Assembly (NCBI GenBank): GCA_029862745.1
Contig: JAOTWS010000003.1
Span: 1-64,000, forward strand
Reading direction: 5' to 3'
DNA from: Nitrosopumilus sp.
GTDB lineage: Archaea > Thermoproteota > Nitrososphaeria > Nitrososphaerales > Nitrosopumilaceae
DNA: 64,000 nt
Under the pieces are notes generated by a model. The model saw only the letters and a list, made by a program, of their open reading frames with translations. It was not told where the DNA came from and searched no databases. Below are positions 43,527-52,651 of this stretch, piece by piece. A program made the position numbers and the translations under genes. How positions within the stretch are numbered: the stretch's first letter is position 1; each line of letters begins with the position of its first letter.

Positions 43527-44624
43527 TTAGAATTTTTTTAATATTCTAAAATGAGTACTTCTTTGCGCAGGAGATCTTCCTATCTCTTTTACCATTGTTG
43601 CTAATTCCTCAACTGATGAGGAAGTAGGCTTTCCTGCAGCACGGTAAACTTCTTCAGAAAATGCAGTTCCAACCAAATCACTACCTCCATTTGACAAAGC
43701 AACTTGCGCAAGTTTTTTTCCATATGCAACCCAATATACAGAGATATTATTCAGAACATTTGCAAGCATCAATCTAGATAATGCAATAATTTTTAGATCA
43801 TAAACAGATGAGCATTCATTGTTTACAAGGTTTTCTTGCTCCAATTCAGTATTATCAAGACTAAATTTTAAAGGAATTAGAGTTAAGAAACCATTAGTTT
43901 TCTTTTGTAATTGACGAATTTTGATAAGATGATCAACAATATGTTCAGGTTTTTCTATATGACCGTAAAGCATAGTCACGTTACTGTTGATTTCCATTTT
44001 ATGTGCCTCTTCAATTACATCTAACCATTGTTGCCCAGTACACTTTCCTCTCGCAATTTTATTTCTAATATCAGGGTGGAATAATTCTGCTCCCCCACCA
44101 GGCATTGAATCAAGACCTGCATCTTTTAGACGAGATAGAACTTCTTTAGTGGAGTTTTTTGTTAATTTTGATAAATAGAAAATTTCAGCTGCAGTTAATG
44201 CTTTAATATTGAGTTGAGGATGATTTTTTTTAATTACTTTCATCATATCTTCATAATATTCCAATGCAAGTTTCGGATGAAAGCCTCCAACAATATGAAC
44301 TTCGGTTGCACCCATTTGTTTTGCAATTCGAACTCTTTGTTCAATTTCTTGAGGAGTTAATGTGTACGCATCATCTGCACCATCTTTTCTGTAAAATGCA
44401 CACATTTGACAACTAGCAGCACAGACATTAGTGTAATTCATGTAATATGATGCTGCAAACGTGACAGTGTCCCCAACTAGTTTTTTTCGAGCATCATCTG
44501 CAACAGCTGCAAGTAAATGCAAGTTATCATAATTCATTAATTCTAGGCCATCATTGTAAGAGAGCTCCTCACCTGCAAGAGCACGATCAAGGGCTTGGGA
44601 ATCCTTAACTAGATGTTCCAACAT
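43527..44624 (-). CDS. Radical SAM enzyme, MqnE/CofH family
   Basis: The 365-residue protein carries the radical-SAM cysteines in NYTNVCAASCQMCAFYRKDG (CxxxCxxC). The blocks GATEVHIVGGFHPKLALEYY, GLDSMPGGGAELFHPDIR and TMLYGHIEKPEH are typical of aminofutalosine synthase (MqnE); the GGGAE stretch favours MqnE over F420-pathway CofH. With the MqnD-like gene 8 kb away, a futalosine menaquinone pathway is plausible. ATG start. A C2H2 gene lies divergently beside it. Confidence 0.85.
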   Translation of the reverse strand: MLEHLVKDSQALDRALAGEELSYNDGLELMNYDNLHLLAAVADDARKKLVGDTVTFAASYYMNYTNVCAASCQMCAFYRKDGADDAYTLTPQEIEQRVRIAKQMGATEVHIVGGFHPKLALEYYEDMMKVIKKNHPQLNIKALTAAEIFYLSKLTKNSTKEVLSRLKDAGLDSMPGGGAELFHPDIRNKIARGKCTGQQWLDVIEEAHKMEINSNVTMLYGHIEKPEHIVDHLIKIRQLQKKTNGFLTLIPLKFSLDNTELEQENLVNNECSSVYDLKIIALSRLMLANVLNNISVYWVAYGKKLAQVALSNGGSDLVGTAFSEEVYRAAGKPTSSSVEELATMVKEIGRSPAQRSTHFRILKKF

Positions 44625-44697
44625 ACCACAAAGTATTACTCATTATGATATATTCCTTAGTCTTAAGAGATAAGTAGTCAGTCATGATAGAAATATC

Positions 44698-44871
44698 ATG
44701 GTACTTCCATTAGTTGATGAACATAAACCAAAATGCTATTTGTGTCACGAAGGTTTTGAAAACATTGCAAAATTAAGAGATCATCAAAAATCAACACATG
44801 TTGATTTCTTTGAAAAGAATGAAAAACAGATTGAACACGGGCCTGCACCTGGTGATGTTACCGTATTTTAG
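44698..44871 (+). CDS. C2H2 zinc-finger protein (57 aa)
   Basis: ATG 44698 to TAG. The protein has one finger, CYLCHEGFENIAKLRDHQKS followed by TH: C-x2-C-x12-H-x4-H with the hydrophobic core positions filled. It ends GPAPGDVTVF. Single-finger C2H2 proteins are scattered in archaea and may bind DNA or proteins. Its stop overlaps the convergent TPR gene by 14 bp. Confidence 0.7.
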   Translation: MVLPLVDEHKPKCYLCHEGFENIAKLRDHQKSTHVDFFEKNEKQIEHGPAPGDVTVF

Positions 44872-45448
44872 ATTTTTCTTCTTTGATTGATCGTAGTAAA
44901 TCTTGAGCAGTGTTATTTGAGATGTTAGCCAAGTCATAATGTTTGTCAATAGATAGAGCTTTTTTGAAATATTTGATTGCGTCTTGCAGTTTACCCATCT
45001 CACCTAATGATAATCCTTTATAAGCAAAAGCCATAGTACAACGTTTGTCAACCTTCAAAGCCTTATCATAGCATTCTATGGCTTGAAGATATTTTTGATT
45101 AGAATGTAATGCAGCACCCTTGTTTAGTAACGCATTAAGATTATCCGGATTTATAGCCAGGATCTTATCAAATGAAGAAATTGCTTGCTTAATTTTTCCC
45201 ATATTTTGTAAAGTTGCTCCCTTGTCCAAAAGAGCATTGATGTTATCAGGTTCCTCTTTGAGTATTAAATTATAAATTCTCAAAGCATCAGAGTAATTAC
45301 CATCCTCTACAAATTCATAAGCCTGTGAAAGTAGTTCATCAATTTGAACACCCATTGAGTGAGAGAGAGCATTGTTAATAATATAGTCTTCTTTGGCTAG
45401 AATTGTTTGTCTAACGTTATGTTTAGAAAGGGTCACTGATTCTAACAT
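44858..45448 (-). CDS. Tetratricopeptide-repeat protein (196 aa)
   Basis: Four to five TPR units occupy residues ~40-185 (for example AYEFVEDGNYSDALRIYNLI and NKGAALHSNQKYLQAIECYD). They form a superhelical scaffold for protein-protein binding. The N-terminal 35 residues are unrelated and may be a targeting or capping helix. No partner is evident nearby. Confidence 0.85.
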   Translation of the reverse strand: MLESVTLSKHNVRQTILAKEDYIINNALSHSMGVQIDELLSQAYEFVEDGNYSDALRIYNLILKEEPDNINALLDKGATLQNMGKIKQAISSFDKILAINPDNLNALLNKGAALHSNQKYLQAIECYDKALKVDKRCTMAFAYKGLSLGEMGKLQDAIKYFKKALSIDKHYDLANISNNTAQDLLRSIKEEKSKIR

Positions 45449-45626
45449 ATAGAGAAATCTATTGATTTGGAATTAACATCTTGGTTATACTATAATCCAC
45501 TTTTAGATATCATCTAAATTAACGTCAACAAAGTTAAAAATTTACAGCAGGCATCATAATTTGTAATCCCTTGTATAATCTTTTATAGATGTTTTATACT
45601 GATCTCCTAAGTAATAATAGTACAAA

Positions 45627-46037
45627 ATGGTATTCAAATATTACATGCCAAATAATTTTTCAATTAAAGACATAAAAAAGAAGATAGAGAGTATTTTAGA
45701 AGAACCTGAAATTAGATTTTGTGGTCTAATTGATAGTTCGGGGGAACTGATAGCAGGTGATTTTAAAAAAGGAGTGATTCCTTTAGAAACAGATAAGCAA
45801 AGAAAACAAATGTTTCAAGAATTAGCACATAGGGTCACAAACAGACAAGGCTTTGATTCAAGTCTAGGAAGAGTAAAATATTCTGCATCTAGAAGAGAAA
45901 AAGTTGTAATAATGAGTTTTCCTATTGGAAGATACATTATTTTAATCGTTACCGATTTAAGTATCAATATTGATAGATTTGCATGGAAAATCATATACAA
46001 GTTAGAAAGTCAATGGTCTGAGTTTTATGGATTTTAA
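45627..46037 (+). CDS. DUF6659-like protein
   Basis: 136 residues with EIRFCGLIDSSGELIAGDFK, RVTNRQGFDSSLGRVKY and SRREKVVIMSFPIGRYIILI, the same order of motifs as the product at 24522-24899. It may start at the second Met (MPNNFSIKDI, 45645). The beta-rich roadblock-like pattern suggests a small scaffold or signalling protein. The family is frequent in ammonia-oxidising archaea, but its role is unknown. Confidence 0.65.
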   Translation: MVFKYYMPNNFSIKDIKKKIESILEEPEIRFCGLIDSSGELIAGDFKKGVIPLETDKQRKQMFQELAHRVTNRQGFDSSLGRVKYSASRREKVVIMSFPIGRYIILIVTDLSINIDRFAWKIIYKLESQWSEFYGF

Positions 46038-46079
46038 AAATTAACAGGTCAGACATTTTCAAAAGAACAACATACAAAA

Positions 46080-46307
46080 TCAAGATGCGTGTTTATCTCT
46101 TGGATCAATTTCCAGAGATTTGTTAAAGCATTCCATTGATTCTTCATACCTGCCCAAACTTCTTAATACCACACCTTTGTAATTCCAAAGATCTGGGTCA
46201 TCTTGATTCAAAAGAAGTGCTTGCTCAAAGAATCCTAATGCATCATCAAATTTCCCGTCATCCATCAAAGATTTTCCCTTTTCAACAAGAGAGGTTATTG
46301 AATCCAT
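46080..46307 (-). CDS. Small TPR protein (75 aa)
   Basis: Two TPR units (KGKSLMDDGKFDDALGFFEQ and YKGVVLRSLGRYEESMECFN) in a compact protein, beginning MDSITSLVEKG. Probably a binding adaptor. It is convergent with the DUF6659-like gene. Confidence 0.75.
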   Translation of the reverse strand: MDSITSLVEKGKSLMDDGKFDDALGFFEQALLLNQDDPDLWNYKGVVLRSLGRYEESMECFNKSLEIDPRDKHAS

Positions 46308-46430
46308 AAATGATAAAAAACACCATTTGTATTAAATTTGAAATCGAAATGCAGGAAATAAACTAAATAGATTAAACAAATTTACAAGAATTAGGCTAAA
46401 ATTTAAATAAATTTTTTGATATTATATTGT

Positions 46431-46874
46431 ATGGAATTAGACGAAATAGATGAAAGAATTCTCAAAAATTTGTTAGTGGATGCAAGGCAATCAGCCAGAC
46501 AGTTAGCCCTAAGATTAGGAATCTCAACTGTAACAGTTCTATCGAGAATTAAAAAACTTGAAAAAGAAAAAATTATCAAAGGATATACTGCAATTATAGA
46601 TCACGAAAAGATAGGATATTCCTTAACTGCAATTATAGAAATCATGGCCAAAAATGATAAAATTGTTGATATTGAAAAAGAAATAGCAAAATTTGAAAAC
46701 GTATGTGGGGTATATGATATCACAGGTTCAACAGACACAATAATTGTAGCAAAATTTAAGGAGCGAGATGAATTAAGTAAATTCGTTAAAGCCTTGGCAG
46801 TAATACCAAATGTTGAAAATACAATCACCCACGTAGTACTAAATACAACCAAAGAAGATTTCAGATTAACATAG
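46431..46874 (+). CDS. Lrp/AsnC family transcriptional regulator
   Basis: 147 residues from ATG 46431 (MELDEIDERILKNLLVDARQ). There is an N-terminal helix-turn-helix (ARQLALRLGISTVTVLSRIK) and a RAM ligand-binding domain (CGVYDITGSTDTIIVAKFKE). The frame opens at 46416, but 46431 is 25 bp from TTTAAATAAA, giving a leaderless start. It probably responds to an amino acid. The J-protein gene follows 10 bp later and may be co-transcribed. Confidence 0.88.
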   Translation: MELDEIDERILKNLLVDARQSARQLALRLGISTVTVLSRIKKLEKEKIIKGYTAIIDHEKIGYSLTAIIEIMAKNDKIVDIEKEIAKFENVCGVYDITGSTDTIIVAKFKERDELSKFVKALAVIPNVENTITHVVLNTTKEDFRLT

Positions 46875-46884
46875 GACCCATAAA

Positions 46885-47436
46885 ATGAATAAATTTTGGA
46901 TTTTTGCAATTTTACTAATTGTCGGTGGAATTCAAGTATCCAATGCACAAAATAATGAATTAGAAATGGAATTAGAGGTAACTGATGAAGAAAAAATCAT
47001 GTTATTTACAGGTTTTTCAATAGTAGTTTTAGGTATAGTATTATTTTTAGCAAGAGATATCATATTGAGAAGAAAAACATCGTATGACAAAAACGAATTG
47101 GAGTCTAAAAAAGATAAAACGTTTGAAAAATATCACTCAGATTGGAGTGATGATTATGAAGAATTTGGAAATAGATACAACACAAAAGAGGATAAAGAAT
47201 TTCGTAATGCATCTATAAACAATGAATTGCCAAACTATTATGAGATTTTAGGAATTACAAAAAATGCAACTCCAGACGAAATTAAACAAAAATTTAGAGA
47301 GTTAGCAAAAAAAACTCATCCAGATAAAACAAAAGAAAATTCTGAAGAAGAGATGATAAACTTAAACAAAGCATATGAAGTGTTATCAGATAAAGAACGT
47401 CGAGAAAAATATGACAGATATTTCAAGGTATGTTAG
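46885..47436 (+). CDS. Membrane-anchored J-domain protein
   Basis: A signal or anchor helix (FWIFAILLIVGGIQVSNA), a second membrane helix (MLFTGFSIVVLGIVLFLA, ~40-58) and a charged linker precede a C-terminal J domain (residues ~118-182). The J domain has NYYEILGITKNATPDEIKQK and the HPD tripeptide in KKTHPDKT. It would recruit a DnaK-type chaperone to the membrane. The order, membrane first and J last, is that of DjlA-like or Sec63-like proteins. Confidence 0.85.
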   Translation: MNKFWIFAILLIVGGIQVSNAQNNELEMELEVTDEEKIMLFTGFSIVVLGIVLFLARDIILRRKTSYDKNELESKKDKTFEKYHSDWSDDYEEFGNRYNTKEDKEFRNASINNELPNYYEILGITKNATPDEIKQKFRELAKKTHPDKTKENSEEEMINLNKAYEVLSDKERREKYDRYFKVC

Positions 47437-47837
47437 ACAGATTCTAGATTAACAATAATCATACTTAATTCAATAGAATTTGGGGTCTGAACACTATTTG
47501 TAAGATTTGTAGATATCTCTAGAGGTATAGATTTTCCTGACAGTTCTAGCACCGTAGTAATTTTTAGTGTTCCAAATTCAGTATTAGGACCAAGCATTTT
47601 TTTGGTAAGTAATGGAACAATAGATAGATCATTAATCACACCTTTCATTTTGAAGGCAAATTTATCTGTAAAATATACGCCACCACGAGTGGTTGGCTCA
47701 TTGACAGGAACAGAGGAGTGAGTAATAGATACATCATTTACAGGATAAGATACATCATTTATGAAAAGTCGGTATTTTGGAGAACCATTTTTATTAAAAT
47801 CCATCAAATTTTTAAGTAAATCAAGACTAACTGACAT
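47433..47837 (-). CDS. Hypothetical protein (134 aa)
   Basis: I prefer ATG 47837 (MSVSLDLLKNLMDFNKNGSP); the frame extends to 47915. That extension would overlap the divergent HD-domain gene. The protein is beta-rich and soluble (KYRLFINDVSYPVNDVSITH, GTLKITTVLELSGKSIPLEI) and resembles phage-tail or ligand-binding beta proteins only in composition. No family recognised. It overlaps the J-protein stop by 4 bp. Confidence 0.55.
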   Translation of the reverse strand: MSVSLDLLKNLMDFNKNGSPKYRLFINDVSYPVNDVSITHSSVPVNEPTTRGGVYFTDKFAFKMKGVINDLSIVPLLTKKMLGPNTEFGTLKITTVLELSGKSIPLEISTNLTNSVQTPNSIELSMIIVNLESV

Positions 47838-47892
47838 TAAGAAATATCCAATCATAATTCTATTGAGTGTTTCGTGAAAATCAATAAAAATA

Positions 47893-49263
47893 ATGGATTC
47901 TAGGGCAAAGATCATCTTTAAAACCAGCGATTCATTCTCATGTATATTGCAGCAGTTTGCAAATACTCATTCAATGAGAAATGAAATTCTCAGTATGATG
48001 GTAGAAATGGGATTGGGTGATGATCATTATGTTGAGATGTTAGACTATACAATAGACCTATTTGAAAGCCAGGGTCTTGGGACAGATTATTATGGATATC
48101 ATAATATCAATCACGAATTAGAAGTAACATATGTATCACTTTTAGCATCAAAACAAGAAAAGATCAAATTAACTGAAGAGGATATAAAATATCTATATGT
48201 TTCAGCATTGTTTCACGACTTTGATCCTCAGAAAAGTGTAGACAAACCACATGAAGAAAATGTTCTAAAATTTATCTCAACTGATAGAAAATTGAGTCAA
48301 TTAATTACCACTGCAAACATTGATTTAGAAATTGTTAAAGTATTGATTTTGAGGACCACATATCCTTGGAGTGGTGAACTTAAAAAAAATGCAGAAGAAC
48401 AGATTAAACAATGTTTTTACAATTCAGAATTAACAAGAAATGATGAACAATACCAACAGCACATTATGGAAATAGGTTGGTATCTATCAGTAATAGATAG
48501 AATTAGTGGTTATGCACTAGGAGATTTTTCAAAAGCAATGGGGATGGCTAAAATGAATGCACATGCACTTGCATGGAGACCGTCATTAATTGTAAGAAGT
48601 TCAGTTGCATATTTTGAAGAATTGTTAAACAAGGAGACAGAAATGGTAAAAGAAATTTTAAAAGTTCTTTCAAAAGAAATGAGGAAGAATTTTTTTGACA
48701 CCGTATTATCATTTATGAGGATAAGACAACAGGAAATTTCGATTCAGGCAAATGTATCATATAATAATTTCAAATTAATTCCAATAATTGAAAATATGAT
48801 TACAAGAAAAGATCCAAATTTCATAAAGTCATTATATAAAATTTTTTTAGAGCTGCCAACACCACTTCAATTTGAGAAAGCAAATTTTGAAAAATCAATC
48901 AAGGATCCACAATTAATAATTAATACATTAAGATTAAATGACAAAAATGGCGAAATCATAGGATTCTCAAAAGGAGGTCCACTTGAAAAATACCGATTAC
49001 GTGAAGAGATTAGAGATGAAAATTATGGTCTCGAAAATACAATATTCTTAGAACCCTTAGCATTGAAGATGGGGTATTGGGGACTAAAAGGAGGTAGTGA
49101 GATGCGCCATATGTTTATCATGCAATCACACGCTATGAAATACAAATTCTTGACGAGCTTTGCATTACGTGATGTTATCAAATCTAGAATCAACAAAGAG
49201 CAAGCAGAATTTGTTACACAGTTTGATCCTGAAAGATGGGATTATTATCGAATTAAAATTTAA
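47893..49263 (+). CDS. HD-domain protein with GNAT-like C-terminal region
   Basis: The 456-residue protein has an N-terminal HD phosphohydrolase pattern (YHNINHELEVT near residue 70, LFHDFDPQ near 107, and an Asp in VIDRISGY near 202). A helical middle follows. The C-terminal ~150 residues have the look of a GNAT acyltransferase (DKNGEIIGFSKGGPLEKYRL, then FLEPLALKMGYWGLKG). Both activities are inferred from motif spacing. The fusion could link nucleotide breakdown to acylation. ATG start; divergent from the 134-residue gene. Confidence 0.6.
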   Translation: MDSRAKIIFKTSDSFSCILQQFANTHSMRNEILSMMVEMGLGDDHYVEMLDYTIDLFESQGLGTDYYGYHNINHELEVTYVSLLASKQEKIKLTEEDIKYLYVSALFHDFDPQKSVDKPHEENVLKFISTDRKLSQLITTANIDLEIVKVLILRTTYPWSGELKKNAEEQIKQCFYNSELTRNDEQYQQHIMEIGWYLSVIDRISGYALGDFSKAMGMAKMNAHALAWRPSLIVRSSVAYFEELLNKETEMVKEILKVLSKEMRKNFFDTVLSFMRIRQQEISIQANVSYNNFKLIPIIENMITRKDPNFIKSLYKIFLELPTPLQFEKANFEKSIKDPQLIINTLRLNDKNGEIIGFSKGGPLEKYRLREEIRDENYGLENTIFLEPLALKMGYWGLKGGSEMRHMFIMQSHAMKYKFLTSFALRDVIKSRINKEQAEFVTQFDPERWDYYRIKI

Positions 49264-49272
49264 GTTCAGCAT

Positions 49273-50724
49273 ATGAAAAAAATAGTTCTCAAAATATTAA
49301 AGTCTAAAATTCAGGGAGATGTTTTTTCCAGTAAGGAATTCAAGGAATTTTATTCGGTAGATGCTAGCTCATACAAAATAATCCCAAATGTAGTAGTTAT
49401 TCCAAAGCATGAAAAAGATGTAATTAATGTCATAAAAATTGCAAAAAAATTTAAAATTCCAGTCACTGCACGTGGTGCTGGGACTGGACTTGTGGGTAGT
49501 GCACTAAATCGAGGAATCATACTAGACATGAAAAAGTTTGACAGTATTAAAATCTCAAAAAATTATGCATTGGTTGGTACTGGTGTAATTAAAGGGCAGC
49601 TAGATAAAAGACTAGAAAAAGTAAAGAAATTTTTCCCGCCAAATCCATCAATTGGTTCTTTTTGTTCGGTAGGTGGGATGCTAGGAAATAATTCAAGTGG
49701 GAGTAGGAGTTTAAAATATGGTAGCGTCATAGACAATGTCATAGAGATAACATTTGTTGATGGGAATGCAAGAAAGATAACATTACCAGAAAATAAAAAC
49801 ATTTCAAATAAAATTATAGAATTTACAAAATTAATAGATTCTAAAAAATTTCCTAAAACATCAAAAAATTCTTCTGGATATAGAATTGACAAAGTAAAAT
49901 CAATTGGAGACACCCACAAGTTAATAATAGGATCTGAAGGGACGTTGGGAGTAATTTTATCAGCAAAAATAAAAATAAAAGATATAGCAAAAAGAAGAAT
50001 TCTGTTTGTATTAGGATATTGTTCAATTGCAGATGCTTCAAGAGAATGTATGAAAATTAACCAAACAAATCCATCAACAATTGAATTTATGGACAAATTT
50101 ATACTTGATCAGATTAAATTCAAATTTGTTAAAAATACAAAATGTTTACTTTATGTAGAATATGATGAAAATATTTTAGTAAAAGAAAGGAAATTACAAT
50201 CAGTCATTACAGGTAAAATTGTTAAAAAATTAAAAAAAGAATATGAGATAGAACAGTGGTGGCGATATAGAGATTTATCACTACATTATAGTTTAAAAAC
50301 AATAAAAAAAGGAAAAAGAATTCCACATGTAATTGAAGATGCGGCGGTTCCTTTGAATAATCTTCCAAAAGTATTTTCATTACTTAACAAAATAAACAAA
50401 AAATACAAGACAGTATCTATTGTTTATGGACATGCTGGCAATGGCAATATGCATGTGAGGTTAATTTCAGATGGAATAAAGATCAAAATCATTAAAAATA
50501 TTGCAAAAGAATATTTTAATGAAATCATTAAACTTGATGGAACTATTACTGGTGAGCATGGCGATGGTCTTGCACGCTCAGAATTTGTCAAAAAACAATA
50601 CGGAAGAAAGAACTATGGAATATTCAAAGAGATGAAAAAACTCTTTGATCCAAACAACATACTCAATCCAGGTAAAATCATCTCAAAAAAAAGTACCGTT
50701 ATTAACAACCTAGAAATTTTCTAA
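49273..50724 (+). CDS. FAD-dependent 2-hydroxyacid dehydrogenase (GlcD/D-lactate dehydrogenase type)
   Basis: The 483-residue protein has a PCMH FAD-binding domain: VTARGAGTGLVGSALNRGII near residue 65, then GGMLGNNSSGSRSLKYGSV. The C-terminal cap has VYGHAGNGNMHVRLI and GTITGEHGDGLARSEF. These are the hallmarks of glycolate oxidase GlcD and D-lactate dehydrogenases. No Fe-S domain is fused and no GlcE/F genes adjoin. It starts 10 bp after the HD gene. The native electron acceptor is unknown. Confidence 0.85.
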   Translation: MKKIVLKILKSKIQGDVFSSKEFKEFYSVDASSYKIIPNVVVIPKHEKDVINVIKIAKKFKIPVTARGAGTGLVGSALNRGIILDMKKFDSIKISKNYALVGTGVIKGQLDKRLEKVKKFFPPNPSIGSFCSVGGMLGNNSSGSRSLKYGSVIDNVIEITFVDGNARKITLPENKNISNKIIEFTKLIDSKKFPKTSKNSSGYRIDKVKSIGDTHKLIIGSEGTLGVILSAKIKIKDIAKRRILFVLGYCSIADASRECMKINQTNPSTIEFMDKFILDQIKFKFVKNTKCLLYVEYDENILVKERKLQSVITGKIVKKLKKEYEIEQWWRYRDLSLHYSLKTIKKGKRIPHVIEDAAVPLNNLPKVFSLLNKINKKYKTVSIVYGHAGNGNMHVRLISDGIKIKIIKNIAKEYFNEIIKLDGTITGEHGDGLARSEFVKKQYGRKNYGIFKEMKKLFDPNNILNPGKIISKKSTVINNLEIF

Positions 50725-50791
50725 AATTTGCAGTCTAAAAAATAAAACATGTTCAGAAACGCTTTATTAACTAAAAATTATCCAAAAAGTT

Positions 50792-51223
50792 GTGGTATGT
50801 AAGGGTGTAGGGTTATTAGTAATTTTAGTAATTGCTCCAATTGGTGTTATTCCATCATTTGGACTGACTGAATTAGAAAGAGCATCAATCCTAGATCCAA
50901 AATTAGTGAATGCATTTGGCTCCCCAATCGGAAATTCAATTAATGTTGATCAACAAATACAGATTTCAGCTTATGTCATAAACAATCAAGAAGAATCTCA
51001 GAATTTTGCGTATCTTGTTCAGATCAAAAATGAAAACGACATGGTTGTTTTTTTTGGATGGGTTGTTGGTGAATTAGATCCACAACAAAAATTTAATCCA
51101 TCATTATCATGGGTTCCAAAGGAATCAGGAGAATTTATTGCAGAGATTTTTGTATGGGAGGGATTTCCGGTTAATCATAAAGCATTAACTGAATACATAA
51201 CGTTGAAAATCAATGTAAGTTAA
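50792..51223 (+). CDS. Secreted hypothetical protein (143 aa)
   Basis: A signal peptide (VCKGVGLLVILVIAPIGVIP) is followed by a beta-sandwich-like domain (INVDQQIQISAYVINNQEES, then ESGEFIAEIFVWEGFP), similar to CARDB/Big-type surface modules. GTG 50792 is 25 bp downstream of CTTTATTAAC, leaderless. Function unknown; probably cell-surface. Confidence 0.6.
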   Translation: MVCKGVGLLVILVIAPIGVIPSFGLTELERASILDPKLVNAFGSPIGNSINVDQQIQISAYVINNQEESQNFAYLVQIKNENDMVVFFGWVVGELDPQQKFNPSLSWVPKESGEFIAEIFVWEGFPVNHKALTEYITLKINVS

Positions 51224-51407
51224 AAGATTCAATAAAAAAATTATTTTAAAAAATATGTTAACATATAAGAGGTTCTAATGAATTATTCATAAAAATATCC
51301 AATGAAAAATAATGATATAAAATACAATAATTAAGATCTTAGATTTGTCTATTAGTGAAAAAAAATCAACAAGTTCTCGCTAATATGACATCGAGTGTAT
51401 TAAAGAT

Positions 51408-51551
51408 ATGACAATAGGATATTGTGTAAAGTGCCGAGATAAACGTGAAATCAAAGGCTCCAAACCATACACCATGAAAAATGGAAAACCTGCAATTAAG
51501 GGCACTTGCCCAACTTGCAGTACAGCCATTTTCAGAATCGGTAGAGGATAA
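51408..51551 (+). CDS. DUF5679-like zinc-ribbon protein (47 aa)
   Basis: MTIGYCVKCRDKREIKGSKP, then KGTCPTCSTAIFRIGRG: two CxxC pairs around a YTMKNGKPA hairpin, the pattern I associate with DUF5679. These tiny ribbons are widespread in archaea and some phages, probably binding nucleic acid. ATG start 51408. Confidence 0.8.
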   Translation: MTIGYCVKCRDKREIKGSKPYTMKNGKPAIKGTCPTCSTAIFRIGRG

Positions 51552-51569
51552 ATTTCAGATTAGTGAAAT

Positions 51570-51821
51570 TCAATACTGCCATTCATCAGTAAGGCCATTC
51601 CACAGATACCACATAGTGGATGGATCCTTTTCTATTTCTTCAGTAATTCTATTTTTTAACACAAAAGAGAAATTTTCCAATGCATCGATACCGCCATCAG
51701 CATACAATTCATGACCAATCTCGGTGATTCTTTTATGTTTTTCAGCGATTTCTTCAGAATCTGGGTTTTGAAGACAGAAGGTCATCAAATCAATCAATTC
51801 CTCCTCTAACATAAAGTCCAT
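51570..51821 (-). CDS. Hypothetical acidic protein (83 aa)
   Basis: I prefer ATG 51821 (MDFMLEEELIDLMTFCLQNP); the frame extends to 51845. It is helical and acidic, ending STMWYLWNGLTDEWQY with several Trp residues. Convergent with the zinc-ribbon gene. No family recognised. Confidence 0.55.
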   Translation of the reverse strand: MDFMLEEELIDLMTFCLQNPDSEEIAEKHKRITEIGHELYADGGIDALENFSFVLKNRITEEIEKDPSTMWYLWNGLTDEWQY

Positions 51822-52047
51822 ACAAAACCATATACTTTCAAGCAATTTTTAAGTTTTGATTATTTTTATGGAGTTTATTCTTGCTAAAAAAGAAAGAAAA
51901 AAAGACATTTGAAGAAAGAATAAAAAGATGTCCAGAAAGACACAGTGAAATATCATGACATAATAGCCTTAGCAACATATTACAGAATCGCAATTTTGGT
52001 AAGAAAATCAATGCTAAAGAACATTCAGGAAAAATAAAATTTTAAAA

Positions 52048-52461
52048 CTAGTACTTTACAATAAGAATAGAGCAAGGTGAATTATTTGCAAGTTTATTTG
52101 AGACACTTCCAAGAAAAAACCTTGCTGTTGCACCAAGACCTTTACTTCCAACAACAATCAGATTGCATTGTTCTTTTTTTGCGAGTTTAATAATTTCGTT
52201 TGTAATGTTTCCTTCTTTTAGAATTATTTTTGAGTCTACACCGTGCTGAGTGGCTATGTTCTTTCCTTTAATCAAAACCTTGTTTCCAACTTTTCGTAAC
52301 ATTTTCAAATATTCTAGTCTATCCAACAAATTAAGAGGAATTGTTTTTTCAACAACATACAAAAGTATTAACCGAGATTGATAATTTTTTGCCATATCAC
52401 ACGCATGTAGAAGTGCTTTTTCTGAATACTTTGAACCATCAAGAGGTACTAAAATATTCAT
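52048..52461 (-). CDS. Universal stress protein (UspA family)
   Basis: 137 residues from ATG 52461 (MNILVPLDGSKYSEKALLHA). The ATP-binding motif VGSKGLGATARFFLGSVSNK has the G-x2-G-x9-G-S spacing of ATP-binding Usp proteins, and the end is CSILIVKY. Such proteins are induced by starvation and other stress. Two more Usp genes lie at 56041-56948. Confidence 0.88.
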   Translation of the reverse strand: MNILVPLDGSKYSEKALLHACDMAKNYQSRLILLYVVEKTIPLNLLDRLEYLKMLRKVGNKVLIKGKNIATQHGVDSKIILKEGNITNEIIKLAKKEQCNLIVVGSKGLGATARFFLGSVSNKLANNSPCSILIVKY

Positions 52462-52479
52462 AAATAATGCTTTTCTCAC

Positions 52480-52651
52480 GAAATATTTTGCAAATCATAT
52501 CTATTTAACTAAACCCTTGAAAATCTAATGTGATTGGGTTTTTCATTAATTTTGGGGCATATCAAAACATGATGAACATAGATGCAATATCTACAATTTT
52601 TTCATTGTTCCTTTTTTCAGTCATATATGATATATCCATTCTGTCAAAATA
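52480..52651. other. Intergenic region
   Basis: No supportable gene; contains the promoter of the minus-strand Usp gene. A T-rich plus-strand frame here is a by-product. Confidence 0.35.
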
